Shown here piece by piece: positions 44,859 through 59,319 of a stretch of 64,000 bases of DNA. Below the pieces are notes generated by a model, which had not been told where the DNA came from, did no database searches, and was given only the letters and a program-made list of their open reading frames with translations. Location of the stretch: assembly GCA_016801845.1 (NCBI GenBank), contig CM028920.1, positions 2,326,001-2,390,000 of the forward strand, written 5' to 3'. Each line of letters begins with the position of its first letter. Positions within the stretch are counted from its first letter, which is position 1. The translations under genes and the position numbers were made by a program. This stretch comes from Polydactylus sextarius. Lineage: Eukaryota; Chordata; Actinopteri; Polynemidae.

Positions 44859-47800
44859 TAATGTTAAATGAAGTGAAATGACAATCAATAACCAGTTATA
44901 CAAATATCTACAGCCTGATATCAATATGAGCATCAGGTTTCCAGAACGTCTTTGTTGACCACTGAGACCATGTATAAGAGACTGAAGATAGATGGGTGAA
45001 TTTTTGGACAATAAATGTACCTGAACTGTTAGTACATGGAGTGTGTGTCTGTTAATGTGTTGCTATTTCAACAGCTGTAAATGCTGATGGTTGTATTCTA
45101 TAATGATTTGGGATAACGAAGAGGCTGTTCACCAACAAATAGTCCCAGTTTGTAACTTTAGAAAACCCTCTTCACCTTCTCTTTCTGTGTAGTGAGAGAT
45201 CGAGAGGTGTTGGTTGGCCACTGCTTTCCTGCTGCTCCCTGTCTTCAAAATTATTCCTGACTGTGGACGCCCTAAGTCGGCTCCATAGTAACTCACACAG
45301 ATGAGCTAATAAGTTAATAATTCATATAATAATATAAGAATAGAAAACTTTTGAAAGTAAAATACAACAAAATACCATTGAGAACAGGTCATTAATTAAA
45401 CTGTTTGACTGTTTTGATGAGCAGATAAAGAGCAGCTCTCTGTGGTTTATTCAGGTAAAGTTTGCTGATAGAAGTTAATGTATTTAACTGGGTGGTCCTG
45501 ACACACACACACACGCACACACATTCCATTATCCTTACAGAATCAATAAGCTGTGAGAAGAAAAGGAAAATGGGAGCAAAATCTGGAATCCATAGAAGGA
45601 GGGAAAGCAAAGCAGAGGGCTGATGACCCTGGCAGATGAGCAGAGAAGGTGAAACTGAGTTCATACTGATCAGTTCAGTTTCAGGGCACTGAACCCATAA
45701 AGACCTCCAGTGGAACAGTGGAAGTGAGCCAACAGCACAGATACATGTTAGCGACAGGGTCAGATAAGACTCAAGACTCCTTCCGCATGTTTTGGATGAC
45801 AAGCAGTAAGTAGACGACTGTTGTGGGTTAACTGCAGTTAAATGTGTGTGCTTGTTTGGAGAGCAGAGAGCAAGTATGTAGATGGTGGAGAGATCAGCTG
45901 ATGATCAGATCTGGGTGTAAAGTGTTTTAGTGTATGCAGAGACGTACAAAGGAGAAAATGTTTTCAGTTGTTTTGAGTGACCACATCTGAAGAAGGCGGG
46001 GTGAGGAGCCTGCCGCTGCAGCTCTCTCCTGTCTGCGTCCTACTGCCTCCTGACCTTTAAGAATTCCTGTGTGTCTTTGCTGTCTTGATGTAATGAATCT
46101 CTCAGATGGGAATAAGACGCAGTGTCAGATGGTCTCTGTGAGTGTTTGTACTCAAAAAAGTGACAGAACTTGTGTGAGAAGTATATGAGTCCAACGTTTG
46201 TGTATTTTCAAACATCCTGAAGCTCATTCAGTGAAGTGCTACTTACTGGCTTTAGCATTAGTTGATAAATCATTCAATTCAAGCACCAAATCCTAAAAAA
46301 ACATTTATCTTGAGACACTTTACAATAATATAGAAAAAAACAACAGTTTCCATGGTGAGAGGTATAATCCCTTTCACTAATGTGTCATAGAAAGGTAACA
46401 ACTCTTTGGATCTCCAGGTTCCACATCAGCTCTTTAATAGATCAAGATGGTCCTTCTGATGAACTGTTGGACCACTTACCCTCTGGAAGATGGCTGCATG
46501 ACATCTGAACCAAAATCCATTCATAAACCTACACACAGAATTTGACTTGACAATAACTGAAAGTGTGACATTAATCTCCAGTTACAAATGAAAGGCAATT
46601 TATAAAAAGATTTTGGTCCAGATGTGTCAGCAGCCTCTAAAGATGAGTTAAGATCAAATAATTTTACACAGTTTGGTAACATAGAGAGCCAAGGCACAAA
46701 TGTGAATATCTGTAAACTGGCAACAAAAACAAAATGTTTCAATTTGAGAAAAAATTTCACTCAATATCTCATCACCAAAGGCAATCAGAGCTGAGCCTCT
46801 GCTGACGTCAGTGAGTCAGAAATGGAGGATGAGCTTATCATATCTGTGGACACCTGGTGTTGTATGATACAACTTCTGCTCTTTATAGAGAAGAAACAAA
46901 AAAGAGAGGGCTAGGGGAAAAAACTAGAGAAGCAGTAGGACTACTAGGTACTGAACATCTGGATCTGTTGCTGTTGGTTGTGGTTGCACAGCTGGTTTCC
47001 AGGAAGAACTTGTTCATTTGTGAACTGATGATCAGGAGAGAAAATGGCTGCTCAGAGTCTGTGCAAACGTGGACACCAGGCATCTTGGTCTACCCCACAT
47101 GGATCTTGTCTGTAAATGCAGACAATCCATTGGACCCCAGATGACTCCAGGTGAGGCCACTCTGGATGGGTCAGTGTTTCACAGTGCTGACATATAGAGA
47201 CAAACAACATCCACACTCATATTCGCACCTACAGGAGGTTTGGTCAGCAATTAACTTGCAACAACCTTGCAACAACCATAAACATTACATGCTGTAGATG
47301 GCAATGACACCGTGAAGCATATTTGTAAAACTTGAGTGTTCTCTCTGCTGGTGAACTAAGAGCCAGTGTTTGTGTCGGCTGATGGCCGCCTTACTGGCAG
47401 ATGTGCTTTGGCCTCATTCACACGTTGCTTCTCTCTCTGGTGCCGTTCTGATTTACACCCAGTATCCCTCCACTCCACGCCGACTTCTTAGCATTGTACT
47501 GTTGTCCCTAACCATTGTTTATTACTGTGCTACTTGCAATTATTGGATCCACAAATGCTGGACTGTTGTACTGATTGTTAGTCACTGTGGCTGAGAGTTT
47601 CAGTTTAATGGCCAAATTGTAATACTAAATTGTAGCTGACACCTTTATGTCCAGCCATCCTATCCCTGCTGGTCCAGCCCTCGAACGATGTGAATGAACT
47701 TTTCTGAACTTTGCCTCTTCTCCTCACTCTAAAGAGCTGTCTGCTTCCCTCCATTGTTCACCATCGCCCAGTGGAGACAAAACTTTACATGGCCAAGGCC

Positions 47801-48381
47801 ATTTTTGTCTACGTTTGTGACCATTGTAGTGAATTTACAACACAGTGTTGAAAGAGGTTTGAAACTAGCTTTCTTTCAATTAGATCCTTAGGCCTGAACA
47901 TGGTCCAGAGTAAATCATTGTAATTGCTGGTGAAGTAGCATTATTGAAGGCAACACTTTATACACTGAACCACTTGTTGCCATGAACAGTACATGAGAGA
48001 GGTGAGGGGTGAGAAAGAAGACTCTGCTGCTTTCCAGCATCTAAATACAATCTGTAAAGAGAGAATCATTGTAGGGAATGAGTTACATTTGGATTTATTT
48101 TCTACGCTCATATTCTATTCCTCAACATAATTATTGTGTGGCCATGCCTATGTCTGTCTCTGTTTTTTTAATGTAGACTCTACATATGTTCAGCATATGC
48201 TCAAAATACGCTGGTGTCCCACTTCATCCAAAATGAAATGACACGTTTTATTTCACTGACTTAGTACAAACTCTGGAAACTTGAAAATTACGTAGGACAG
48301 AATGAAAAATGAGTGGTTGTTAGGAACAGCTTGGTGTTGGCTTTCAGGATCCATGAATTTCATACTGAATAAATGTCTGTG

Positions 48382-48480
48382 TAGAAAATGTAACTGTATT
48401 TTATTTTATTATGCATTGTTTAATCATTTAATAGAAAATGTAACCATGTATTTTGCTGCTATGCATTGCTTGATCATAAA
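48382..48480 (+). repeat. two-copy tandem duplication, about 50 bp
   Basis: tagaaaatgtaac...atgcattgtttaatcat is followed directly by a diverged second copy (tagaaaatgtaac...atgcattgcttgatcat). Confidence 0.7.
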
Positions 48481-48781
48481 ATGAAGAACATGTTGTACTA
48501 GAGAGATAAGTCAGCGAGGTGTGATACCAAAAATGGGTATGTGTGTAATTTGATAAGAGAAAACCATACCGCCATACCATACCGTATAACACTAAATGGT
48601 GCGCTTTAGAGGGGATTGAGAAGTGGGTATACTCAGTGCTGAGTAAAAAATAAGTGGGTATACTCCGTATGCCCACGTATACCCTCCACTATACCACTGA
48701 GTAAGACACGCTGTGATCATGAAGAGATCACACACTGAAACAACCAACCAGCGACCATCCTTGGAAAAGGTCAACTTGGGT

Positions 48782-48970
48782 CCTCCTACTTTGAGACATC
48801 CTGTCAGGCATATAAGCTTGTGTCAGAAGCTCATGTTTTTGGTTTTTCACTTACTCTTTATCAGATAACTCTGTACTTTGTAACTGAATCCCATTGCTGC
48901 AAGTAAATCTCATTTGCTAAACTTAGAACAACTGCCTCCTCTTAATTGTGCCTGTGTCTGACTCCACAAC
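48782..48970 (+). mobile_element. possible LTR-like fragment
   Basis: A TATA-like catataagcttgtg is followed by a stretch ending ...tgcaagtaaatctcatttgct...ctccacaacag, with the general layout of a U3-R-U5 end. No internal gag/pol sequence, paired repeat or target-site duplication was seen, so this is a guess from appearance. Confidence 0.2.
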
Positions 48971-51772
48971 AGGTATTGGGTTTTCCTGACAATGTCCTTG
49001 CAGGTAATGACTTTTTTTAAGTGTGAGATTTGGTTCCCTCAAATGCTCACAAAACATACAAAGTCAGATATACAAAGAATACATAGAAAGAATGTACTCA
49101 GTACATTCTCTGGTATCTACAAGTGTTTTCGAAACACAGGATGCAAAAAAGTGTGTGGATCTTCAGAGGACAGAAATAATCGAATCAACTGAAAGTCATC
49201 TGTCTTAATGCCAACATCTACACTTAATCATCATGCACAGCAAGGAGGCACCTAAACACCCACAGGCAACTACTTAAGTTTAATGACTGGGTTTCAGTGT
49301 GAGTCAATCAGCTTATAGCATGATAGAGGAGTTAATGTAAGTCAATGGGAGTGTTAATTCCTCAAATTGTGTTTGCAGTGTCAGCTGCCCCCATGGCTCT
49401 CACTGTGGAGCTGTATGATTGGTGCAGTAAGAGATGCTAATGGAATCGTTAGCACGTTTGTTAGTAGCTCACTGTGATTATTCATAATTTGAGAGACTGT
49501 TGACAAGTTCAGCAGGTCAAACAGAGGTGAACAGCCTGGGAACACTCTGATCAGCTTTACCTACTGCTGTTAGTGGTGAAACGCCTTCAGTGTGGAAAAC
49601 CTGTCGTACACAAATACATTTTTCAATTAGATTAATTACAGTTTCACTAATTAAAGATTCAAGACTAACTAATGACTTGACAGAGGCCTCTGAAGGACTC
49701 ATCTCCTCTGAGAATGTCCTCTCTTCTAAACTTGATGAGAATTTGGAGCTGGAGGTGCTATCATAATTCAGTGACTCCACAGTCAGCTGCTACCTGTGAT
49801 TTTACTGTCCACAGTTGGACATTTGGCCACAGAATGAACTCTTGACCTATCTAAATTTACTTGTATCACCCACATCATTCAATCCTCAGTGCTCAACCTA
49901 GTGATTCTGGCTATCCCAAACTCAAGCAAGGTAATTTTGATTGTGTCAATGTTATTTTTTTCGCATCATCCACTGAATCACAGAAGGTGTTATACACTAT
50001 TTTAGAGTGTTATGAGGTGGCTGTTTTGGTATCTGTACAGTAGTATACTATATGTGTGGAACTGGTAGACTTTACATACTGCTTTTCTTGTCTTGTTATC
50101 AACTGACAACGCTTTACAGCACAGGTCACATTCACCCAGAAACAAATATTCATATAGTTCTTGGCGTTCAATATCTTGCCCAAGGAATTGTGAGCAATTA
50201 AGTCTTTCCCCTCAGTGGATAATGTCCTCTCCATACTGAGTCACATCCACAAGAGACAACTGTTTGGTTCTTCTATAAATATAATCTAATTCAATCTAAA
50301 TTTAGAAAAAATACAGGTGCTGATAAAATGTTTGTATTTATCCAACCAGCAGCCAGCAATAAAAACCAGTCTTAGAAATTCACAGGCCAAGTGTCATCAC
50401 AGATATGTCACAGATAAGAGAACAGTGACCCGGATAGGTAGGGCTTGTTTTCCTGGTAGTGTTAAAGGAGCGGCAGTACACTGCTTCCCTGAACTATATT
50501 TTTGCTGAAGTAAATGTATGGAACTCAAATTCTTCACAAATGATGAACTGAAATACCAGTATCTGATGTGATTATCAAGTCATTTTTTTTGTTACATAAA
50601 ATCATATATTTGCCTTATCAGGCTTTATAATCGTGATACAACAAAACTTATGTTTAGTTTAACTCTACACACAAAAGTAAAGTAACTCCCACAATGGTAT
50701 CACATATCATTAAATACTTGAATTATGTAGTTACTGTATGCATCACATAGAGAAGTAAAGATAAATAATCTTAATCTTGGTAGCTTTCCTTTTGGGACAA
50801 CCTGTAGTTTCCACTATTATTTCTCATAACTACACCTCATGCAGGATGGTTTTGTAAGAGGAATACATCTCAACCTCTCTGACAAACTAGATACATGTGG
50901 TTGGTTTCAACTGAGTCTTCTTTTATCTCCCCTACTTATTGATGTTGGCCTGAGTACCTTGTCATGGCGCCACACCTGGCTGAGTACAGCCACACACCCC
51001 TCCATTTACACTTTTATTATTTGTACATCTTTCATTGGTTGGTAAAAGTGAGCATGTAGTTACCCAGTAAACTTGTGAACCAAATCAGAGAAAAATATCA
51101 GCGCAAAAGAAAAAAGTCTGAAAAAGACAGGTCATCATATTCAGGCTCCAGAGACCCGGGGGTCTAAACCAACAAGTGGCGTCAAACGTCTTCTCCCCAA
51201 ACGAGTCGGAGCTTCTTTTCCTCAATCACACACCAGTGACCTGGAGATATGTGACTGTAACACTGAGACTCACTAGAAAACAGCAACTCAAACATTGAAC
51301 AAGTTAACAAACAGCAGAGGATACACTGTTTCGCACACATTGACCAGACTGTATTGTCCCACCATAGTTTCAAAATCGGGCCGGTGGTAAATGCTAATGC
51401 TCACATGCATATTAAACATAGACAAGTGTTTAACTGTGTTTAACAGTGCAGCTATACGGTGGTTCAAATTCCAACACACTGAAAAAGAGGGGTTGTCTTA
51501 TATTCGAGTCAATATGGTATTTAAATGGCCTAAACGTCGTTTGTACAGAATCAGTTTACACAGTTTCAACACATTGTCTTGAGAGTAGTCACTGAGATGA
51601 GGAAATCCTCTACTTCACTGCTTTCAAAGTTCACAATATGCTAATATTCCTTGCTGCTATGTGTCATGAACTATGGAGGCAGAGTTAACATTGAGGGAGT
51701 TCTTAGAATACCAGCAGGGTTATAACTGAAGGCCAAGGTGAGGGTGACACTAATGACTGCACTGAGGTCAGC

Positions 51773-51774
<2 letters not shown>

Positions 51775-51811
<37 letters not shown>
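51775..51811. repeat. (CA)n microsatellite
   Basis: Uninterrupted CA followed by CGTGTGGTGTGTGT, so the 3' edge can pair back on it. Confidence 0.95.
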
Positions 51812-51814
<3 letters not shown>

Positions 51815-54035
51815 TGGTGTGTGTACCTTACAGTTGTAAATCTGAAGCAAAAAAGCCCCCTGAACTCAACATTATACTTGGCTAAACATCAGCTACATGA
51901 CTAATGCTGATCTAAAGCAGAACTAATAAATATAAAGGAATCTTACCTAAGAGTGCAATGTTTGTGCAAAAAGTAAAAGAAAGTGAAAGCTGAAGTTAAA
52001 ACACTCTAAATGATTATTAGGTATTAGAGAATATTTATGGTTTCTACCATCAGTACCTCGCATGCTTCACGTGGCACATTAAAGACACTTTGCAATGTTT
52101 GTTTGTAAGATACCCAACATAAACGAGATATTTCAGCTTTTAAATCCCAGACTTCAAATGATGTCAGAGGTGAAAGTATTTGTTGTGTTCATCTGCAGTT
52201 TAAAGAGCCACTGTCAAATAGAGCAGGATCAGATTTGTTTTCATGACTGGTGAAACCATCACAGTAACTATATGATCAGAAATGAAGACATTTCAGGTCA
52301 TCCAGGCCTTTATGTTTTTAAGACATTCCTGAAGTTTGACAGCCTAATTAGTTTCAAATGGCTTCATAGATCAATACAACTGAGTATTATTTGCATAACA
52401 GTTGAAATTTACATGGTGCTTCCTGATGACATTGCCTAAAGGATGTGTGTATAGGGTGACCAGCATTGGTCTTAACATACTCTACATAGAAGTCAAGATA
52501 ATGCTTTGAAGGTGACAATGAAAAATGGCTGATCGCAGAGCAAACACTTAGACTATGATGGATCATGAGAATACACAGAACCAACATAAAGTGAAACTGG
52601 ATGATAAATGAGCTTGCACAAATGTGCATTTGTGTGTGTGGGTGGGTGGCTTTGCATGTATACGTGAGTGTATGTCTGTGTGTGAGTGACATGGCAGTGT
52701 GCCAAACAAAAGCCTTGCTCAGACCCATTATTCTTTACACCTGGTGGATCCAGATTGTGTGCAAATCCAGCTGAGGCAGTTCACACCTGACATCAGAATG
52801 TGCTCCCGGTGACCACACGGGTGGTTGGGTTTCTCTTTCATGCTCATCTCTGATTAGATATGTGAGTTCACTGCTACTGATAGTCTGCTTTTAAACCTGT
52901 TGTTGATTTGAATGGAGCCGGTCTAGTGGTCTGGTGGGGGGCGCTGATGTAGAGGGGGTCATCTGGCAAATTTCACATATTTAGCTGTGTTTGGTATGTC
53001 TACAGTGTTTTGTTATTTTGATCAGGATTAAATACCAATATGAATCCATGCAGTTGATGTTGTTCAAAGCCCTGAAAACAAGCAGAATAAAAAATGTTTG
53101 GTATTTTTTAATTTTCATTTATGTGTGTTTTTGAATTGAAATGTTTAACTGAAGACCCTCTCAGGATTAACAGCAACAACTTGAATGCCTTTCGCCTTTC
53201 TTGTACCTGTTTATTCATTTAGCTGATGCACCTTGGTTGAACTGTAAGATTACACCAGACTTGTCCTCTGTCTTACTGCTGTCTGTCTGTCAGCAGCCTG
53301 CCCTTACACCCTCTGTACATGTAGCTGAGCGCTGGTCTTTGTGGAAGGTGCTTGGATGGTAACCTCTGAATGCATTCCAGACCTGGGCATTCTTTCACGC
53401 CTACTCTGTCTTTCCCTCCCTGCCTTCCCTTCAACCTTCTTATTTTCTTTGTTTCATTATGTGTGCGATCCTTGATCACAATGCGGTTCATCAGTTCACA
53501 CCCAACAGATACATATGGTCTCTGAATGTGGTTCTGAACCATCAGATCTCTATCATCTCTGGTGTATTCAGTCATGTACTCAGAAATGTCCACTTGGTCC
53601 AGATGCACGTTACCACCAAGTATGAATAAATGTAGATCAGAAAGAGACCATGGGAAACTGTTTCTATCATCGCCACGCTAAGATCATGTAAATGAACGGT
53701 CCATCAGCAGATTGACATTCATTTACCTGCATTTAGATCAAATTACAGAACCACTAGCATCACTCTGGACTCTGGACAGATTTTTGTGAATGACACAATT
53801 ATTCTCTCACACTAGAAAAAAGAGAAAGAAAAAAATTTGCCCAGCACTCAGGAGTTTGGGACATTACAGGCATGTTCAAAAGTTTCTTTAAAAAATCTTG
53901 AACGTGAATACAAGATCAGTTTCAGTTTGGTTCATTGAATTAACCAAATAATACAGAAAAAATGCATCACATTCAAGACATTTTTATATTTGGACAGAAA
54001 TACAGTCAAGGCAAACTATCTAGTTTACATTAAAA

Positions 54036-54036
<1 letters not shown>

Positions 54037-54099
<63 letters not shown>
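54037..54099. repeat. (TG)n microsatellite, 63 bases
   Basis: Longest pure TG run in the window. Confidence 0.95.
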
Positions 54100-54102
<3 letters not shown>

Positions 54103-54859
54103 GGGGTTTTCTGTCCTTCCTGACAGGTTGATGAAACAGCTGTAATGGGGTCTGTTCAGAGACAACAGCCCTTTTCTTTCTTTCTCTGATCAAAGGACTG
54201 ATGGTCCCTGAAATGTGGCATTGACCTGTTAGATCCTTTGGCCTCTCCTTGGCCTCCTACCAGCCCATCAGATAATCGGAGGTGTGTGTGTATTCAAAAA
54301 TGTATGTGTGTGTGTGTATGTGTGCACATGTGTGTTTGTCCACATGTATTATGTATACCTATGATAAATGTTTTGTACTGTAATGAACTGGATCATTTGT
54401 TTGTGTGTTTGTGCTCTGACTGGAGACAGAGAGGCTACACTGGGCCATCAGAGCTTATAAGGCAAGGTGTGGTATTTTGATGTAAATGATGTTGGGGAGA
54501 TGTTAACGGCGCTATAGAAAAAAAAGTGTTGTGTTGTTTGTGACTTTTATTTGCCTTTTATTGTCCTATAGAGGTTTGATTGCTCCTGGGCTCATGAAAG
54601 TGGGGATCCTTGTAAAAGTTCAGTGACGTGACCCTCGTGACCTCCTCACCTGCTCTGTCCTGTCTCCTGATCACTCCTCAGTCTTTCTTTAAGACTGACA
54701 TAACGTCCATTGAGGAATTTAAGATAATGATTCTGTCTGTTGGTGCTGTTTTTAGGAAAGACATGCGGGCAGTTCATGCTCAAGACTTTAAAAGCCTTCA
54801 TATTCAAGACTCAGACTTCAGTGACTTGCTGAATTACATTTTCAGCAGTGTAGTTAAAA

Positions 54860-54925
54860 ACGTGAGTACTTTATTTTCCAGAGGGAACCTCCCAAAGGGA
54901 TCTATCTATCTAATCTAATCTAACC
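54860..54925. repeat. dispersed fish repeat fragment, inverse copy
   Basis: gtactttattttccagaggg then aacctcccaaagggatctat and ctatctaatctaatc. The complement matches the 39295-39352 fragment (gatccctttgggaggttccc). Confidence 0.45.
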
Positions 54926-57900
54926 CTGGAGCCTCTATAAAACTGTTGTTTAGAAGTTGGTGGATTTTGTAGAAAACAAAAGTAGCGTGCAGGTATTGAA
55001 CAAATTATTGTAATTGTCATGAGATATTCTATTGAGCACATGGATCCAGTCAAGGGCATCTGATCAACCTGAATAATCTCATGTCACAAAACCCTCTGAT
55101 ACACCAACTCTGTCAGTCTGGAACCCACAGGTTAAACGTATAGATGCATTACTAATTTTAATAAAGTAAATTTAAAAAGTAAAAATTAAATTCATATTCC
55201 CTTCACTTTGACAGAATTTGTGAAGAGAACTGGAGCCAGATTCACCAGAGTGGGAAAATAACGGTTCATCCAACTACAACCATAATTAACTTGTTGTATT
55301 TGCAAACACACACTGTCTCATATGTTTGACATATGTGATGGTCATTTGTGACTTTTCTATAATCTTTCATGTCTTGTGCTTGTTCTCCTCTGTGACATAT
55401 AGTCTCACATTAATGTGTGCGGTCCCTGTACAGTAGTGAAACCAACCTCTCAGTTAAACCCAGCAGAAATAATTTAGAACACAAGGAGTCACAGTGTAGC
55501 AATATAACAAGACTGTTATTGTAGTGCATCATTTCCACATGCATGACAAGTTGGCACTTATACTGCAGGGCTTCTGCTGACACCGGTAAAAGGCAGAGGC
55601 AGTGACAGGCCCCCCACCTCCCCCCAACTCATACTGTTATCTGGCCTGCACATGAACCCTGCTCACCTCGTAACCCCGAGGTAGCAGCATGCCTGGCTGT
55701 GTGTGTGTTCTTTGAGAAACACACTCACACACAGAAATTAACGATTCAGATGTTCTCCAAAATATACAGAGACTAGTGACACACAGAATGGAGAGAAGGG
55801 AAGTGAATTTAGACAGCTTTAAAAAAAAGAGAGAGAGTGTAAGACAAATATTTCTCTACAATCACATAATTCTAGGAAATATGCAGCCACAGAAGCTAAA
55901 CTCCCTTGTGTGCAATGAAATGAAAAGTAAATGTATCTGGGGCTTAGAGAACAACATCCAGCAATCAGCCCATAAAATTAAACAGTTTCAGCAGTTATCA
56001 GAATCAGATGAATGAAATGAAAGTCATTTCTCACGTTCCTGTTTGTTTCTACTGCATCTTAAGATCCATAAAGATCAGACAGATTAAACTGACGATGTAG
56101 TTTTCACACAATGAAACGCTGTGATATTTTCACATGTATTTACTGCTGAAGACTGATGTTAAATACACCAGGATCTGTGCTTGACCATTCATCAACATCT
56201 ATCCAGTAGTACCTATCAGAAAGTAAATACTTGAAACTTGAAAGAACTTGATGCAGTTCTCCCGGAATAAGAACTGCCCCCCTGAGAAAGGTCACCTTTA
56301 AAGTGTCTGGTAAATTAGAAATACTCTCAATCTATCATCTAATCTATCAAATCTATCATCTTTAGGAGAATTATTTGTTATTGTCACTGCAGGGAAGAGG
56401 GCGGTACAGGGGTAAAACTAACACCACTGCAGTGAGCTTATTTTAAGTCTCTGCAGTTGTGATTCCTGTGCTGCCAGACTCCTCATCCAATACATCGACT
56501 AGAAAGCTGAATAGAGGTCATAACTTTGACCAGAATACTAGTGTTTTTCAGGTAAGACTAGATGGAGACGATTAAACACGTCTCATCCTCTCTAAAGAAT
56601 TCCTTAGACAGAATAAGAGAAATGGTTGATGACTTGTTTAGACTGTTTCTGACACTTTCAAACACGATGACATCGTGTTTTGATCTGAACGCCAAAGACT
56701 TTCACATATCACATGTCACTTTCTGACATTTTAAAAAGACCTTCTTTCTCTCAGAATGAGCCTTTGTCTTGATACAAAGGTTGGTTTCCACTTAGGGAAA
56801 TGGTTGCCAGTTTTCAAGGTAAAAGACAACATAGTGATATCTTTTTGTACAGTTTTTGTACATTTATATCGCATCTTCATCATATTGTGGGATTCTGCAG
56901 CCTACAGGTATTTCAATTTTTTAAAATTTGAATTCTTGGTGAAATAAGTAATTTCTAGCCTAAAAAAGTAAATAACAAGCATGGGAAGGGGTTATAAGAG
57001 TATGGGGAGGATTTATAAAGGCTTAAAAAATAAAATAGGCTCTGGAATCTAACCCCCACTGTATTGAATATAAAAAACAAATCCAGTATCATTCTAGTAA
57101 AAACATACCAGATACAACATTTCTAACAATACCGTCACAACAATGCTGTGTAATAACTGCTTCTATTTACAGAGAAAACTAAACATGTCCTTGCATTCGT
57201 AACACAGGTCTGCGGTCCTAAAGTCACCTGTTACACACTGGGTTTGTGTAGATACCTCAGACAATTGACCAACACACTGCTGTAGTGTGCTGAGTAGCAC
57301 TTAACTAACATAACAAGGAATCTGTCACCATCTGCAACACCAGCCGTTCCCACACAGCGCATCATGTTGTGTGCAGTGTATTTGTGCCTGCAACCTCCTG
57401 ACCTCTCGACAGGCACACATCAGTGAAATTACACCCCCTGCTGCCCAGAGACAAAATCTACAGCACGACTACTGCATATGAATATACTTTTACCACCTGG
57501 TTTTGTTGTTATTAGCATTTCAGTCATGTTTACTGTCTTACTTTCTTTATTTCATCTGGTAAGCTACCGACTACGCTACCAACACACACACATACACACA
57601 CCCATGCGCGTGCACACTCACACACACACACACACAGACACATCAAGGGTCATCAGCAAGCAGAGAACAGTAGTAACCAGATGACTTGACACGTGGTTAA
57701 TGGCTCAGAACAACTAGAGTGAACTAGAAGTTATGGATGTGAAGAGTGGATACTAAAACTAGCATCTTTACTCATAATTACACATGGTGTATTACTCATT
57801 TTGTTTTGCTTCATTTGTAATGATTTTGCTTCATTTGTAATGATTCATGGTGGTTGCGTTGTCTTCCACACAACCTGAGGTGAAGAGGTGAATCAAAAAG

Positions 57901-58230
57901 AGTGTGTTTTCATGAAATGGTTGGTAGTTAGAAGATTTCAGGGCTGGGGTGTTCGTCACTTCACCTCAAGCCTCTTATCCTCTCCCTCTGCTCTTCACAT
58001 GTGTGAAGGGCGTAAAATCACTTCCTGGGTTGGATTGCTTTTGACCCCGTTGTCATGATGGGAGGTGGGACTGAAGGCTGAGCTCTTCACAGGGCTAAAA
58101 GGTGACCGCTGTCTCATTGAGACAGATACGGACAGATGAGAGGAGGAGGAGGAGGAGATGAAGGTTGTTGATAATTCCAGCTGGAAAACCAGTCAAAGGA
58201 AGACTGAGAGTTCAGGAGCCTAAACAAAGA

Positions 58231-58264
58231 TATATATGTGTGTATGTGTGTGTGTGTGTGTGTG
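58231..58264. repeat. TA/TG microsatellite
   Basis: tatatatgtgtgtatg followed by pure TG. Confidence 0.9.
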
Positions 58265-58463
58265 AAGAGAAGGCTATAAATACTAGAGGATATGACAGTG
58301 GCAAATTATAAAGTTGATATTAAAACTCACTTCATGTATCACTTTTGTTTTTAGTTGTTTTTCTAGTTAATTTGATTTATATTTTAATAAAGATTGGCAA
58401 TTCAAATTATCTCTATTTAATCCCTATCTGTTGTAAAGCATCTGATGCCACAGCAGTAAATGC

Positions 58464-58484
58464 AACACACACACACACACACAC
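58464..58484. repeat. (CA)n microsatellite
   Basis: About ten CA units. Confidence 0.9.
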
Positions 58485-58865
58485 TTGCACACACCTCCAT
58501 CCTGTGACCTGAAGTCAACCTCTGTCCTGCTAACCTGTATTTATTGGCCATTACAGGCCAATAGTTCACCCCAACCCTGACAACTCTGATTTATAGGCAG
58601 ATTCATCACAACATGTTCCTACAGCACATACACACTTACTGCCCTGTGCTGAAACACAAGACGTAGATAGATAGATGGACAGATATATAAAGGCACAGGA
58701 ACAGCCAAAGATTTCAAGCCACAGGTTTGAAAAATAAGATAGAGTCTCTTGGCTGCGAGTACAGAGCTGGAATGAGGCTATGCTTCAGCATAATGACTGG
58801 AGGTGAAATGAAACAGTTATCCAGTCTCTGTCTAAAGGTCAAACATATACCAACCTACATCTCTA

Positions 58866-58925
58866 AAGCTCAGTAGGTAAAGCATTGGATCTGTTAACTC
58901 ACATTCAAACAAAAAAAGGTGAAAA
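58866..58925 (+). repeat. possible tRNA-derived SINE relic
   Basis: AAGCTCAGTAGGTAAAGCA closely matches a tRNA A-box region and is followed about 30 bases later by a weak B-box-like CATTCAAAC. It cannot be folded into a complete tRNA, so a decayed SINE head is likelier than a gene. Confidence 0.3.
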
Positions 58926-59319
58926 TGTTAGTTTCTGAGTTCAGGGATCATTCACAGGAAGTAGAAGATTGAAACTGATCTACAGGGGGCAGCAGAGGGG
59001 CTGGGTAGGGGCAATGCAAGAGTCCTCAGGTGGATGGTCCACATGCCACAAACACTCAGTTTGTAAGGATGTCTATGAAAAAACAAGACTGCTCTGGAGG
59101 TTGAGTGAAGTCTGGGTCTCTCCAGAGATGAAACAGGAGAGTGAAGGTGGAGGAGGCAAATCAGGATGACGACAACAAAAACAGGTGCTCATGAGGTTGG
59201 CAGGAGGAGAGAGCACCTCTGGAAACATAGACTAGAGCAGTGTGGATACCAGCAATGAGGCTGGAGGTCTGTAAAGATGACTGGCAACAGGACACTGAAA
59301 CTTCAGAGTAGAGCCAGAG

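Noticed and set aside
45392..45802. 136-codon - strand open frame downstream of cyp26a1
   Set aside because: Includes a CVCVCV stretch from a CA repeat; Ser/Leu-rich composition typical of random frames; no splice or homology support.
57900..58200. Possible promoter with gctaaaagg as a TATA box
   Set aside because: No coding exon follows and no other core element supports it.
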